Below are positions 1 to 9,482 of a stretch of DNA of 64,000 bases, piece after piece. The stretch is taken from contig JAFQYG010000002.1 in assembly GCA_017406565.1 (NCBI GenBank), positions 124,001-188,000 on the forward strand. The letters run 5' to 3'. A program made the position numbers and the translations under genes. Numbering within the stretch: position 1 is the first letter of the stretch; every line of letters begins with the position of its first letter. The stretch is from Candidatus Saccharimonadota bacterium (GTDB lineage: Bacteria; Patescibacteriota; Saccharimonadia; Saccharimonadales; Saccharimonadaceae). The notes beneath the pieces are model-generated. The model searched no databases, was not told the origin of the DNA, and was given only the letters and a program-made list of their open reading frames with translations.

Positions 1-1271
1 TAGACAATGATGATGAAGGAGCTACCGGAAAACAATTAATCAATACTATTAACCCAGCAGACAATAGAACTCTACAATTCAAAATAGCAGCTAGAGCATC
101 CAGTAACCAAGCTGCTGGTACTTATCAAAATACTATTAACTTCTATGCTGTAGCTAATCCTGATCCTACTCTTCAACCTGTTTCCTGTCCTGCTGGGAAG
201 GTTTGCTATAATGCTAACTCCCTCACCACTGTTCAAGGTGAGATGGGACAACAGACACCAACTACTGATGAGTTAACCAATGGCATTACTCTTTGGGCCT
301 CCAACTTCAAACGTGACGGCTATGGCTTTGCTGGCTGGGCTGACTCAACTACCTATAATGGTTTAAGATACGGCCCCAACCAAACCATCACAGCCCCAAG
401 TGACGTTTCAACTAATGGCTACTCCCTCTACGCCATCTGGATTCCTTCTGCTGGCGATATGCAAAACTGGACTGGTTGTTCTAGTTTAAGTCAAGGTGAA
501 GTTACTGCTCTTAAAGACACCAGAGATAATAATGTCTATGCTGTAGCTAAATTAGCAGACAACAAATGCTGGATGATAGAAAACCTCAGACTAGATGACT
601 CCGCTGAGCTCTCTTCTACGAATACTCACAGCCCATCACTGCCTCTCACGAATATTTACGATTCTAGTACTACGTCAAATCACCTCTCCTCAACTTCATC
701 ACTAGCCTATGATGCAACTACTGCTCCAGAAGGCTGGTGTTCCACTGACTCTTCTGCCTGTGACGATCAATCTAGACTCCGAACAGATAATACCACCCTC
801 TTCACTGACAACACATCTTCTAGCTACAATGCCGAAAGTAATGTCTACTCCTATGGCAACTACTACAACTGGTATTCTGCTACAGCTGGTCACGGTAAAT
901 ATGGCTCTTCTTATGGTAGTGGATACACCGCTCCGGGCGATATCTGTCCTGCAGGATGGCACTTACCAACTGGAGGAAGTGCTACGGCGGAATTTGGTGC
1001 TCTGGACATAGCTATGGGTGGTACAGGAGCAACTCAATCTACTGCAGAGGCTTCCAACAGATGGAGAACTCATCCTAACAACTTTGTCTATTCCGGGGGC
1101 GCGGGTTCGTCGGTCTACTTCCGTGATTCCGGCGGGTTCTATTGGTCGTCTTCGGCGTACAATAGTAGCCTCGCCTACAACTTGTACTTGTACGGTAACT
1201 ACGTCAGCCCAGGCACTGTCTACCCCAGCAAGTACGACGGGAGGATGGCGCGTTGCGTCGCTGGCGTATAG
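1..1271 (+). CDS. FISUMP-domain surface protein, 5' end outside the window
   Basis: The reading frame is open from base 3 (first full codon GAC) to a TAG stop, giving about 422 residues; the first ATG is at 243 but the frame upstream is continuous and of the same Ser/Thr/Asn-rich type, so the true start lies before the window. Order of parts: the end of a beta-rich domain (motif AGTYQNTINFYA), an InlB-like repeat (about residues 75-150, motif GYGFAGW then YAIW), then a FISUMP domain with the hallmarks KLADNKCWMIENLRL and DICPAGWHLP and the terminal GRMARCVAGV. Such proteins are exported surface proteins; binding function is inferred. The last 60 codons are GC-rich and look like a DGR variable region. 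The framework is almost identical to the protein at 43944-46013. Confidence 0.9.
   Translation, partial: DNDDEGATGKQLINTINPADNRTLQFKIAARASSNQAAGTYQNTINFYAVANPDPTLQPVSCPAGKVCYNANSLTTVQGEMGQQTPTTDELTNGITLWASNFKRDGYGFAGWADSTTYNGLRYGPNQTITAPSDVSTNGYSLYAIWIPSAGDMQNWTGCSSLSQGEVTALKDTRDNNVYAVAKLADNKCWMIENLRLDDSAELSSTNTHSPSLPLTNIYDSSTTSNHLSSTSSLAYDATTAPEGWCSTDSSACDDQSRLRTDNTTLFTDNTSSSYNAESNVYSYGNYYNWYSATAGHGKYGSSYGSGYTAPGDICPAGWHLPTGGSATAEFGALDIAMGGTGATQSTAEASNRWRTHPNNFVYSGGAGSSVYFRDSGGFYWSSSAYNSSLAYNLYLYGNYVSPGTVYPSKYDGRMARCVAGV
1105..1259 (+). other. DGR-like variable region in FISUMP gene 1
   Basis: This segment matches the 3' ends of the FISUMP genes ending at 46013 and 55787 base for base at framework positions (for example tattggtc, ccaggcac, aagta and gggaggatgg), while the codons between vary in positions 1 and 2 and keep C or T at position 3. 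That is the pattern of adenine-specific mutagenesis of AAY codons in DGR target genes, whose variable region sits at the 3' end of a C-type-lectin-like or FISUMP domain. No template repeat or reverse transcriptase was seen in the window. Confidence 0.7.
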
Positions 1272-1351
1272 AAATATAACGATTTAAGAGTATCAGTGGG
1301 GGTTGTAGAATTGATGGGGGTGTGGTATAAGGAAAGGAGAAAGAGGGCTAG

Positions 1352-2839
1352 ATGAAGACATTTTTCTTTTATGATTTAGAGACGAGCGGACTTTTGGCGC
1401 GAGAAGATCGGATTATGCAGTTTGCGGGGCAGCGGACGGATATGGATTTGGAGCTGATTGGCGAACCAGTAAATATCCTTGTGAAGATGACGGATGATGC
1501 TTTACCGAGTCCTGGAGCGATTAATGTGACGAAGATTACACCGCAGCAAACTTTGATGGATGGGATTAGTGAGGCGGAGTTTTGTAAATATGTGACGGAG
1601 GATATATTTGTGCCAGATACAGTAGCGGTGGGGTATAATACGGTGCGGTTTGATGATGAATTCATGCGGGCGACTTTGTGGCGGAATTTTTATGATGCCT
1701 ATGAATGGGAATGGAAAGATGGGCGTAGTCGTTGGGATATGCTTGACGTTGTGAGATTGACACGAGCTTTGCGGCCGGAGGGGATTAATTGGCCTTTTAC
1801 GGATGATGGCAGGCCGACTAATCGATTGGAATTAATTACTAAATTGAATGGTTTGGAACACGTGCACGCTCATGATGCGCTTTCTGATGTATACGCGACA
1901 ATTGCAGTAGCAAAATTGATTAAAGAAAAACAACCGAAATTATTTGAATACTTGTATAAGATGCGTGAAAAAAATGCCGTAAAAAAGCTAGTAAATCTTG
2001 AAGATAAACAGCCATTTGTGTATGCGAGTGGTAGATATGCAAATGAGTTTAATAAAACTACGGTAGTAGTGCCACTTACGGCAGGACGAAATGGGAATGT
2101 GCTAGTTTATGATTTAAGATATGATTTAGAACAAATTATGGCTGAACCTATTTTTTCTTCAGCTGGACTTGAATTTTCAAGCACGTCATACACTGGTCAG
2201 CTGGCAGAACCGTCCCTTCGGGACGAACCTGTCGGTGACGTCAGGAATATATGTGTTGAAAATTCAAATCATTCTATGCTTCAGAAAAAACAGATTTCAG
2301 CCGTTCGCTCTAACTTTTTTCCGATTGTAAAGGAATTATGTTTTAACAAATGTCCAGCAGTGGCGCCGTTGGCGGTTTTGGATGCCCAAGATGGTTGGAG
2401 CAAAATCGGATTAGCCAAAGAACAGGTTGATAGTAATTTACAGATATTGATGAAACATCCAGAGTTTGCCGAACGGATGCGAAGTGAATATGAAAATCGG
2501 CCAGAGTTTCCACCAGCGATTGAGCCAGAAGCAGCGCTTTATGATGGATTTTTGAATGATTCAGATAGAGTAAAAGTTGCAGCAGTGCGAAACGCAGAAT
2601 CTAGAAATCTTGCAGATTTCCATCCGGAGTTTATCGATGAAAGATTACCGGAATTATTATTACACTATAAAGGTCGTAATTATCCGGAGTGTTTGTCGGA
2701 ATCAGAAGCAGAGACATACGAAGAATATCGTCGTCAAAGACTAGAAAGACAAGCACCTAGGTTTTTGAAAGAATTAGAAATAATTCAGGACGATTTCCTT
2801 AAAGAAGAATTAATGCTTTATCTGCAATCTTTACAATAA
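1352..2839 (+). CDS. sbcB: Exodeoxyribonuclease I (ExoI/SbcB)
   Basis: 495 residues. ExoI degrades single-stranded DNA 3' to 5' and serves in recombination and mismatch repair. The DEDDh exonuclease core is clear: YDLETSG with D8 and E10, GYNTVRFDDEF near residue 95, and HAHDALSDVYATIA near residue 175. The family C-terminal part follows, with FNKCPAVAPL and FIDERLPELLLHYKGRNYPE. Start ATG with an AAGGAG about 15 nt upstream. The linker before FNKCP is some 35-40 residues longer than in E. coli ExoI, and this extra part coincides with a palindromic, GC-rich DNA insert (2171-2265). The next gene is convergent, its stop directly abutting. Confidence 0.95.
   Translation: MKTFFFYDLETSGLLAREDRIMQFAGQRTDMDLELIGEPVNILVKMTDDALPSPGAINVTKITPQQTLMDGISEAEFCKYVTEDIFVPDTVAVGYNTVRFDDEFMRATLWRNFYDAYEWEWKDGRSRWDMLDVVRLTRALRPEGINWPFTDDGRPTNRLELITKLNGLEHVHAHDALSDVYATIAVAKLIKEKQPKLFEYLYKMREKNAVKKLVNLEDKQPFVYASGRYANEFNKTTVVVPLTAGRNGNVLVYDLRYDLEQIMAEPIFSSAGLEFSSTSYTGQLAEPSLRDEPVGDVRNICVENSNHSMLQKKQISAVRSNFFPIVKELCFNKCPAVAPLAVLDAQDGWSKIGLAKEQVDSNLQILMKHPEFAERMRSEYENRPEFPPAIEPEAALYDGFLNDSDRVKVAAVRNAESRNLADFHPEFIDERLPELLLHYKGRNYPECLSESEAETYEEYRRQRLERQAPRFLKELEIIQDDFLKEELMLYLQSLQ
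2171..2265 (+). repeat. Palindromic in-frame insertion inside sbcB
   Basis: A 10-bp perfect inverted repeat (GAATTTTCAA at 2171-2180, TTGAAAATTC at 2256-2265) encloses shorter nested inverted repeats: CGTCA/TGACG and the central GTCCC-TTC-GGGAC. The element is translated in frame and adds residues that ExoI homologues lack. Its base composition is richer in GC than the flanking gene. This resembles the protein-coding palindromic elements known from Rickettsia, but the family assignment is inference. Confidence 0.6.
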
Positions 2840-3754
2840 TTATAGTTTGACTGATTTGATAGCCTTTTTCAAAGCATTGATGGATTTTTGGAGTTCAACT
2901 GATTCGTGTTCGGATAGCTTGAGATCAAGACGACGGATGATGCCTTCGCGACCTACAACGGAAGGGAAACCAAAGGAAGTGTCAGAGAATTGGTCATAGG
3001 ATGAAACGGAAAGTACGCGCATTTCATCGTTTAAAATACTATTCAAAATTTGGGCGACACAGGTAGCAATACCGTAGTAAGTAGCGCCTTTTTTATCAAT
3101 GATGTCATAGGCTTCGTTTTTAACAAAGTCAGAGATGTCATTACGAACTTGTTTAGGTAAGAGCTCAGTAACTTTTTGTCCACCAACATCAGCAAGTGAC
3201 CAGATGGTGAGCTCGGTGTCGCCATGCTCGCCGATTTGATAAGCGTGGACGGATTTTGGGTTAACGTTGAGATAGTTAGCGATGCGCGTGCGTAGTCTGG
3301 CCGAATCAAGTACGGTGCCAGAACCAATCACGCGTTCGGAAGGTAAACCAGAAAACTTCATTGTATAATAAGTCAGAACGTCCATTGGATTTGATACGAC
3401 AAGGAAAATACCATTAAAACCGGAATCCATAATTTGCTCAACCATACCTTTTAGTATGTTGACGTTTTTATTGAGTAAATCCATGCGGGTTTCGCCGGGT
3501 TTTTGGGCAGCACCGGCGGTAATAACAACAACGTCACAATCTTTGGCGTCTTTATAAGTACCGGATTTGATTTTGACGTAACTTGGAGCAACAGCCAATG
3601 CATCACGAAGATCCATAGCTTCGCCTTCGGCGTCTTTTGCAATAATATCAGTTAAAACTATTTCGTTGACGGCAGTGCGTTGATTGATTAAAGCGTAAGC
3701 AATGGAAGCGCCAACATTTCCTGTGCCCACAATCATTACTTTGTTGTTATCCAT
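2840..3754 (-). CDS. ldh: L-lactate dehydrogenase
   Basis: 304 residues from the ATG at 3754. Converts pyruvate and NADH to lactate and NAD+, the usual redox sink in a fermentative cell. Rossmann motif GTGNVG at residues 10-15, substrate-binding QKPGETR (the Q favours lactate over malate dehydrogenase, where an R is usual), and catalytic YQIGEHGD. A longer frame exists upstream but is hydrophobic and unlike the family. A TATAAT lies exactly 6 nt before the chosen ATG, so the mRNA is probably leaderless. Divergent from the DUF2207 gene, whose own -10 box lies 14 bp away. Confidence 0.93.
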   Translation of the reverse strand: MDNNKVMIVGTGNVGASIAYALINQRTAVNEIVLTDIIAKDAEGEAMDLRDALAVAPSYVKIKSGTYKDAKDCDVVVITAGAAQKPGETRMDLLNKNVNILKGMVEQIMDSGFNGIFLVVSNPMDVLTYYTMKFSGLPSERVIGSGTVLDSARLRTRIANYLNVNPKSVHAYQIGEHGDTELTIWSLADVGGQKVTELLPKQVRNDISDFVKNEAYDIIDKKGATYYGIATCVAQILNSILNDEMRVLSVSSYDQFSDTSFGFPSVVGREGIIRRLDLKLSEHESVELQKSINALKKAIKSVKL

Positions 3755-3791
3755 AAGCATATTATAGCATATTATGATGTATAATAATAAT

Positions 3792-5663
3792 ATGAAGAGA
3801 TTAATAATTGTCATTGCTTTATTATCGAGTTTCATTGTTACTCCAGTATGGGCGGATACGGATAATTTCTATTTTAGTGATTTTACAGCGGATTATTATT
3901 TATCTAAAGATGATGAAGGAATAAGCCATTTAAGAGTTGTTGAAAATTTGACGGCGGAATTTCCGAATTTTGAACAAAATAAGGGAATTACACGTAAAAT
4001 TCCATTCTTGAATCAAGATGGCAAGAATATCGTTTTGCCTCATCTAAATAAATCTGATGTTATTCTTCTGAGAAATGGCATTAACGAGCCAATTTGGAAT
4101 ATTGAACAGAGTGGCGATCATTATGTGTTGGAAACTGGGACAGATGATTATGTGCTAGGTAGTCAAACATATACAATTGAATATAGTTTTGAAAAAGTAG
4201 TGACTGAGTTTCCGACCCACCAAGAGTTATACTGGGATACTAATGGTAATGGTTGGCCGCAGAGATTTGATTCGGTGACGGCGCGGGTGCATTTTGCAGA
4301 TGATTTGCTTGATGTTTATACTGGTGAAAAATGGTGCTATGTTGGTAAATATGGTGAGAATAATCAAACGCGTTGCAATATAACAGAAATAGATGATGGT
4401 TTTGAATTTACTGCCGGTAGACTTAATTCTTATGAAAACTTAACTTTTGATATAGAGATTAAGCCTGGTTCTTTTGTAGTGCCAGAGCCAGAGATAAGTT
4501 ATGCGGTAGTAATTATGACAGCTATTATTGGAGCAATTGCCTTGGCGATTGTTGTTAACTATTATATTAAAAATAGAGAAGTTCGTGATAAGGTTAAAAA
4601 ATATAAAAATATGATAGTGGCACCGCAATATCAGCCCAACTCGAAATACCATTTGGCGGAGATGGCTGAAATATATCTAGGGAAGAAAAAAGATGCTAAA
4701 GTGGGTATTCTTCTTGGTATGATAGTTGATAAAAAGATTGAATTACGAAAAAAAGACGATGCTGGACTCTTTAAGGGTAAATGGGAGTTGATAGTAAAAG
4801 ATGTGAGTTTGCTTCAACCAGAAGAAGAAATACTGTTAAAATTATTGAATGCTGGTAATGAAGTAAAAGATAATGATGTGATTGAATTGAAATCTCAGGT
4901 TGCGACGACGAGTTTGGTTAGTATAGGTAAATCTTTTGATTCGCAGATTCTGAACATGGCTAAAAACGATAATTTAGTAAAAAGTAAGTATAAACTTGGA
5001 AATGCTAGGTTAATAAGTGTTGGGAATAGTATATCATATAGTTTGATGATGACTATATTTTTAACATTTACGATTTGGCCGATATCATTGTTTGTTGTCG
5101 CTTTTGCTTCGGGTGTAGCAATGAATGCTGGAAAATATGCAGTGTATGAAGAGGAGTGCAATTTTCTATTAATTATTATTGTCGCAGTGGCTTCGTTTGC
5201 TATTATGTGGATGAGTGATAGAAAAACTGCAATTTCTGAGTTAACTGATGAAGGATTAGAAGCGTCGAATTATATGGAAGGGTTGAAACTATATATAAAA
5301 ATGGCCGAAGCTGATCGTTTAAAATTTCTGCAGAGCGTAGAAGGAGCAGATGTTTCTAGCAAAGGAATAGTAAAATTATACGAAAAGCTTTTGCCATATG
5401 CTGCAGTGTTTGGTTTGGAAGAAAGTTGGATGAAGGAAATGAAAGCATATTGTGAAATAAACGAAATTGATGAACCGAGTTATTTGTTGACTGGTATTAC
5501 TGCGGCAGAATTATCGAATAGCATGCGTAGCGCGGCTTCGTATGCCAGTAGTTCTGGTAACACAATTGCTGGTGGTGGAACTTATTCGTCGTCGTCTTCC
5601 GGCGGAGGTGGTGGCGGTTTTTCCGGAGGTGGCGGCGGCGGAGGTGGCGGCGGCGGTCGCTAA
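3792..5663 (+). CDS. DUF2207 membrane protein with glycine-rich tail
   Basis: 623 residues from the ATG at 3792, which follows TATAAT by 6 nt; an in-frame ATG at 3774 lies before that box and is less likely. Signal peptide at residues 1-22 ending near VWA, an exported beta-rich domain typical of DUF2207 to about residue 225, a membrane segment about 233-256, a cytoplasmic helical domain, two more membrane segments about 412-470, and a C-terminal region ending in Ser-rich then Gly-rich repeats, common in this family. Function is unknown in the family; a cell-envelope role is inferred from topology. Confidence 0.85.
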   Translation: MKRLIIVIALLSSFIVTPVWADTDNFYFSDFTADYYLSKDDEGISHLRVVENLTAEFPNFEQNKGITRKIPFLNQDGKNIVLPHLNKSDVILLRNGINEPIWNIEQSGDHYVLETGTDDYVLGSQTYTIEYSFEKVVTEFPTHQELYWDTNGNGWPQRFDSVTARVHFADDLLDVYTGEKWCYVGKYGENNQTRCNITEIDDGFEFTAGRLNSYENLTFDIEIKPGSFVVPEPEISYAVVIMTAIIGAIALAIVVNYYIKNREVRDKVKKYKNMIVAPQYQPNSKYHLAEMAEIYLGKKKDAKVGILLGMIVDKKIELRKKDDAGLFKGKWELIVKDVSLLQPEEEILLKLLNAGNEVKDNDVIELKSQVATTSLVSIGKSFDSQILNMAKNDNLVKSKYKLGNARLISVGNSISYSLMMTIFLTFTIWPISLFVVAFASGVAMNAGKYAVYEEECNFLLIIIVAVASFAIMWMSDRKTAISELTDEGLEASNYMEGLKLYIKMAEADRLKFLQSVEGADVSSKGIVKLYEKLLPYAAVFGLEESWMKEMKAYCEINEIDEPSYLLTGITAAELSNSMRSAASYASSSGNTIAGGGTYSSSSSGGGGGGFSGGGGGGGGGGGR

Positions 5664-5743
5664 AAAGTATTTGCAAAAATCAATGATGTGTTATAATATA
5701 AACATAAGTAATTTAAATTTTAATAATTTTGAAGGAAGAAAAA

Positions 5744-6748
5744 ATGGATCCAACGAATAATCCAACCCCAACACCAACACCTGAACCAGGTGCTGCTCCA
5801 GCACCAGAACCATCGGTGTCTTCTGCGCCAGCTGATGCGCCAACACCTGAACCAGTAAACCCTGTGATAAATCCAGGTGGAAGTGGTGCGCCGGTAAATC
5901 CGGTTTTTCAGCCTGGCGAATCGAACGGTTTGTCAGCGACTGATCCAATTATGCAACCAGAAGCTCCTAAAGAACCAGATCCAGTTGAAGAAGAATTAAA
6001 AGCTCCGATGAAGGCGGCAGGCCCAGTGCCTGGTTCGATCGGTTCAGCCGTCTCTGGTCCTCAAGCAGAGGGTGAACCAGATCCATTACCTGCGGATAAT
6101 CCTTTTGCTGACTCTGGTGCACCTGCGAAAACTCCAAATGTCCCTTTTAATGACCCTGCAGTGGAAGCCCAAGGTGCGGCTGCTGCGCCAGCGGCTGCTG
6201 CGAAACCGTCTAAGAACAAAACTGCTTTGATTATTCTCTGTGTAGTTGCTGGGTTGGTCGTGGTGGCTCTTGCTATAGTTCTGTTTTTGCAATTGAGCGG
6301 CAATAATAATCAATCGAATAGTGGTAGTTCAAGTAGTGATAATGGCGGAAATTCTGAGGTTGTGATAGACGATGAAGATGAGGGTGATGACGAAGAAGGA
6401 AATGGTGGAGGCGATAGTGGGCCTATAGCCGCAGAGTCTGGCACTATGACTTGCACTAAGGAAATTGAGGCAGGTACTGCTTCAAAAGAGAACGAATCTG
6501 CTACAGGCACATCTACTGTGACTGTAGAATTTGCTGACAAAACTTTAACAACTATTTCATTGAAAAATACTGTTGATGGAGATGATTCAGCTACCGAAGA
6601 ACATAAAGCAACAGCGTCTGAATTAACAGTAGATTCTGCGCTTGTTTATGGCTTGACTACTGAAGATTCAGATGGTGAGTTAGATCTTTCGATTGATGCA
6701 GTGAAGACTAACTACGAGAATCTTGATTTTGTCTGTGAAGTATTGTAA
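5744..6748 (+). CDS. Pro-rich single-pass membrane protein, unknown function
   Basis: 334 residues; start ATG chosen for the GAAGGAAG upstream. Residues 1-150 are a low-complexity Pro/Ala/Glu segment with TPTPEP-type repeats, followed by one membrane helix (about residues 160-185, LIILCVVAGLVVVALAIVLF), then an acidic Asp/Glu/Gly linker and a Ser/Thr-rich C-terminal domain with two cysteines (TMTCTKE and DFVCEVL). The topology suggests a cytoplasmic Pro-rich tail and a small exterior domain. TATAAT at about 5694-5699 gives a leadered transcript. No known domain recognised; the architecture recurs in Patescibacteria. Confidence 0.75.
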   Translation: MDPTNNPTPTPTPEPGAAPAPEPSVSSAPADAPTPEPVNPVINPGGSGAPVNPVFQPGESNGLSATDPIMQPEAPKEPDPVEEELKAPMKAAGPVPGSIGSAVSGPQAEGEPDPLPADNPFADSGAPAKTPNVPFNDPAVEAQGAAAAPAAAAKPSKNKTALIILCVVAGLVVVALAIVLFLQLSGNNNQSNSGSSSSDNGGNSEVVIDDEDEGDDEEGNGGGDSGPIAAESGTMTCTKEIEAGTASKENESATGTSTVTVEFADKTLTTISLKNTVDGDDSATEEHKATASELTVDSALVYGLTTEDSDGELDLSIDAVKTNYENLDFVCEVL

Positions 6749-6757
6749 AATACTTTC

Positions 6758-8173
6758 ATGAAAAAAAGATACATAACGACGGCTATACCATATATGAACG
6801 GGGATCCGCATATTGGTCATGCCGTCGATTATTGTTTGGCTGATGTTTGTGCGAGATACCATAGATTACTTGGTAGTGAAGTGAAGTTTGAAGCCGGTTC
6901 GGATGAACATGGCAGTAAAATATCACAGAAAGCAGATGAACTTGGTGTAGATGTGAAGACATTCGTGGACGGTAAAGTCGAGAGATTTAAAGATTTTATT
7001 GCTAAGTTGAATGTTTCTTATACTGATTATGTTCGAACAACAGATGATTGGCACGAAAGACGTGTACAAGAAATATGGAAAAAGCTCGAAGACCATATTT
7101 ATAAAGACAGTTATGTGGGTTGGTATTGCACTGGATGTGAAAGATTTATTACGGACAAAGAACATGAAGAGAATGGGGGAATTTGCCCAGATCATCAGAA
7201 ACCGTATGAAAAATTAGAAGAAGAGAATTATTATTTAAGGATTTCTGATTTTAAAGATGAAATAAAAAAAGCAATTGAAACTGAAAAGATGCTAATTCTG
7301 CCAGATTTTCGTAAAAAAGAGATCCTTAAGTTACTTGAAGAATCACCAGATGTATCAATATCAAGGCCAAAATCTCAATTAAAATGGGGTGTGCCAGTAC
7401 CGAATGATGAGTCTCAAGTAATGTATGTATGGATTGATGCTCTATCGAATTATATTACAGTATTAGGTTATCCTGATGAAGATATTTCAGATTGGTGGCC
7501 TGCATTGGTACAATTTGTCGGCAAAGATATTTTAAGATTTCACGCGATTATTTGGCCAGCAATGCTGCTTGGTGTTGGCTTGCCATTGCCTGAGACGATT
7601 GTTTCACACGGAATGATTTTGGCGGATGGTCAAAAAATGTCGAAATCGATTGGAAATGTGGTAGATCCTGTTGAAGTGATTGATAAGCATGGGTTAGATG
7701 CTTTTCGCTACTTTTTCTTAAGGCACATTGATACTTTTAACGACTCGGATTTTACTTGGACCAAATTTGAAGATGCGTACAACAATGAGCTTGCAAATGA
7801 TTTGGGAAATTTAGTACAACGATTAGCGACGCTTGCGAGTAAAAATGGTATAAAAAGTATTGGGAACGTAGAACCTTCGCTTTCAAAAGAATATTGTGAA
7901 TTGATGGATAAATTTGAATTTGCTAAGGCATTTGATTTTGTTTGGGGGAAGGTGCAAGCTTTAAACAAAGCCATCGACGAAGAAAAACCTTGGGTTTTGG
8001 CAAAACAATGTGAAAACGAAAAACTTGAGAAATGCCTAGGCAGGCTAATAACTGAATTATTAAATATTAATTTAGAGCTTACGCCATTTATTCCTGATAC
8101 ATGTAGTAAAATAAGAAATGTATTTGGTGGAACGATTGCGCCACCTAAAACACCACTATTTCCAAAAGAATAA
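6758..8173 (+). CDS. metG: Methionyl-tRNA synthetase
   Basis: 471 residues. Charges tRNA-Met. Class I signatures: HIGH at residues 18-21 and KMSKS near residue 293 (GQKMSKSIGN). A zinc knuckle is kept (CTGCERF, then GGICPDH). The protein ends after the anticodon-binding helical domain and lacks the C-terminal dimerisation/tRNA-binding (EMAP-like) domain found in longer bacterial MetRS; a free-standing protein of that fold is encoded at 52598-52936. TAAAAT lies 6 nt before the ATG, so a leaderless start is likely. A strong terminator follows. Confidence 0.95.
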   Translation: MKKRYITTAIPYMNGDPHIGHAVDYCLADVCARYHRLLGSEVKFEAGSDEHGSKISQKADELGVDVKTFVDGKVERFKDFIAKLNVSYTDYVRTTDDWHERRVQEIWKKLEDHIYKDSYVGWYCTGCERFITDKEHEENGGICPDHQKPYEKLEEENYYLRISDFKDEIKKAIETEKMLILPDFRKKEILKLLEESPDVSISRPKSQLKWGVPVPNDESQVMYVWIDALSNYITVLGYPDEDISDWWPALVQFVGKDILRFHAIIWPAMLLGVGLPLPETIVSHGMILADGQKMSKSIGNVVDPVEVIDKHGLDAFRYFFLRHIDTFNDSDFTWTKFEDAYNNELANDLGNLVQRLATLASKNGIKSIGNVEPSLSKEYCELMDKFEFAKAFDFVWGKVQALNKAIDEEKPWVLAKQCENEKLEKCLGRLITELLNINLELTPFIPDTCSKIRNVFGGTIAPPKTPLFPKE

Positions 8174-8176
8174 AAA

Positions 8177-8204
8177 AATAACCCCCTGGAGGGGTTATTT
8201 TTTT
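8177..8204. terminator. Bidirectional terminator between metG and the aquaporin gene
   Basis: Hairpin AATAACCCC / GGGGTTATT with a 5-nt loop, A-run on the left and T-run on the right, between two convergent genes; it can serve both strands. Confidence 0.85.
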
Positions 8205-8210
8205 GGGTTG

Positions 8211-9122
8211 TTATTCACCAGATAGTTTGGAGTTGAAGTCGGAGAGATAGAATCCGACGATACCACCAATCATTGGAACTAGTGCGAATACCGACAAAGC
8301 CTGGCAGATGCCGCCAAAGATTTCGCCAAAGTTTTCGCCAGATGTTGGGAAGATTTGTAGCATCATTGCTACGGCTGGGTTCATAGCGAAGTTATTATTC
8401 AATCCCAAGAATGCAGCAGAGATGACATATCCGATTACTACTGCAAAGATGATACCACCAGCAATAGTTGCTGCATAGGTAAAGACACTACGCTTGTATT
8501 CGAGGGCACGTGCGGCGAAGAAACCGATAATTACTGCACCCATTAACTCAATCATAGCAAATAGCCAGAATTGATTTTCGCCGATTGCGGTCATTGCTGG
8601 TATTTCGTAGGCTGTTTCACCGCCAGCCAAGTGGAAGGCATTGAAGATGAGCCAACCAAGCCAAGCACCGATAACTTCAGCGATGATGTACATAATCCCG
8701 CGAATAACTGAAACGCGGCGAGTTGCAATCAAACCTGCAGCGATGATAGGGTTGAGACAAGCTCCTGAGAATGCATAAATTGCTATTAAAATTGCGACAA
8801 GTGCAAATGCGTAAGTTGCGAGGCTTGCAATACCCATGAGCGAGACTGCAAAGAGCAATAATGCGAGAAGCATAGTGCCGATGATTTCGCCGAGCAAAGC
8901 ACCGTAGAATTTATGATCCTTGAAAACGGTAAGGATGCTCTCTTTGCCTTCGTATTTCTTAGCGAAGAAACCAGATAGGCATGATTTTTTGGTTGATTTT
9001 TCCACCTTGTTGGTTTTAGGAGCTTCGAGCTCTGTCTTTGCTGCGGATTTTGCGGCAGCTCCTTTTTTGGTCGATTCGGTCTTTTTGGACTTGTTCGACG
9101 ATTTCGACTTTTTGGTCGCCAT
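8211..9122 (-). CDS. MIP/aquaporin-family channel
   Basis: 303 residues. Membrane channel for water, glycerol or similar small neutral solutes. After a Lys/Ser/Ala-rich cytoplasmic tail of about 48 residues come six membrane helices. The first selectivity motif is altered (SGACLNPI, NPI instead of NPA); the second is canonical (FAMNPAVAM). ATG at 9122 is preceded by AAAGGAGG at good spacing. The Lys-rich N-terminal extension is unusual for the family. Substrate cannot be told from sequence. Confidence 0.88.
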   Translation of the reverse strand: MATKKSKSSNKSKKTESTKKGAAAKSAAKTELEAPKTNKVEKSTKKSCLSGFFAKKYEGKESILTVFKDHKFYGALLGEIIGTMLLALLLFAVSLMGIASLATYAFALVAILIAIYAFSGACLNPIIAAGLIATRRVSVIRGIMYIIAEVIGAWLGWLIFNAFHLAGGETAYEIPAMTAIGENQFWLFAMIELMGAVIIGFFAARALEYKRSVFTYAATIAGGIIFAVVIGYVISAAFLGLNNNFAMNPAVAMMLQIFPTSGENFGEIFGGICQALSVFALVPMIGGIVGFYLSDFNSKLSGE

Positions 9123-9219
9123 TTATTCCTCCTTTAAATAATATTTGTATTATTATATCATAAAATTGTGTGTTATAATGAAAAAAGTTATTAAATCATA
9201 ATTTATTTAGGAAAAAAGA

Positions 9220-9453
9220 ATGGGTGTAATTATAAACAAAAAAGATGATGATAATGAGTTGTCGCGTAGAATTACGGCAGACTTAAGAGCAAAAGCAATG
9301 GAAACTGTTGATGTTGATGGCGGTGAGGATGTTGATCTTGCTGAAGATGCAGAATATCTTCGTGATTTAAAAAAGACCGGTAGATTTAGTTGGGTTTGGA
9401 TTGTATTAATTGTTTTAGCGATTTTGTCGTTGATATCAATTGTGTTTTTGTAA
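9220..9453 (+). CDS. Small C-tail-anchored membrane protein
   Basis: 77 residues: a charged N-terminal half with an acidic patch (DVDGGEDVDLAEDAE), then one membrane helix at the very C-terminus (about residues 58-76, WVWIVLIVLAILSLISIVF). TATAAT at 9172-9177 and an AGGAAAA shortly before the ATG support expression. It lies 29 bp before a large membrane protein that has its own -10 box. No recognised domain. Confidence 0.65.
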   Translation: MGVIINKKDDDNELSRRITADLRAKAMETVDVDGGEDVDLAEDAEYLRDLKKTGRFSWVWIVLIVLAILSLISIVFL

Positions 9454-9482
9454 GAATTTAGCATAAGTGCTATAATGGACGT

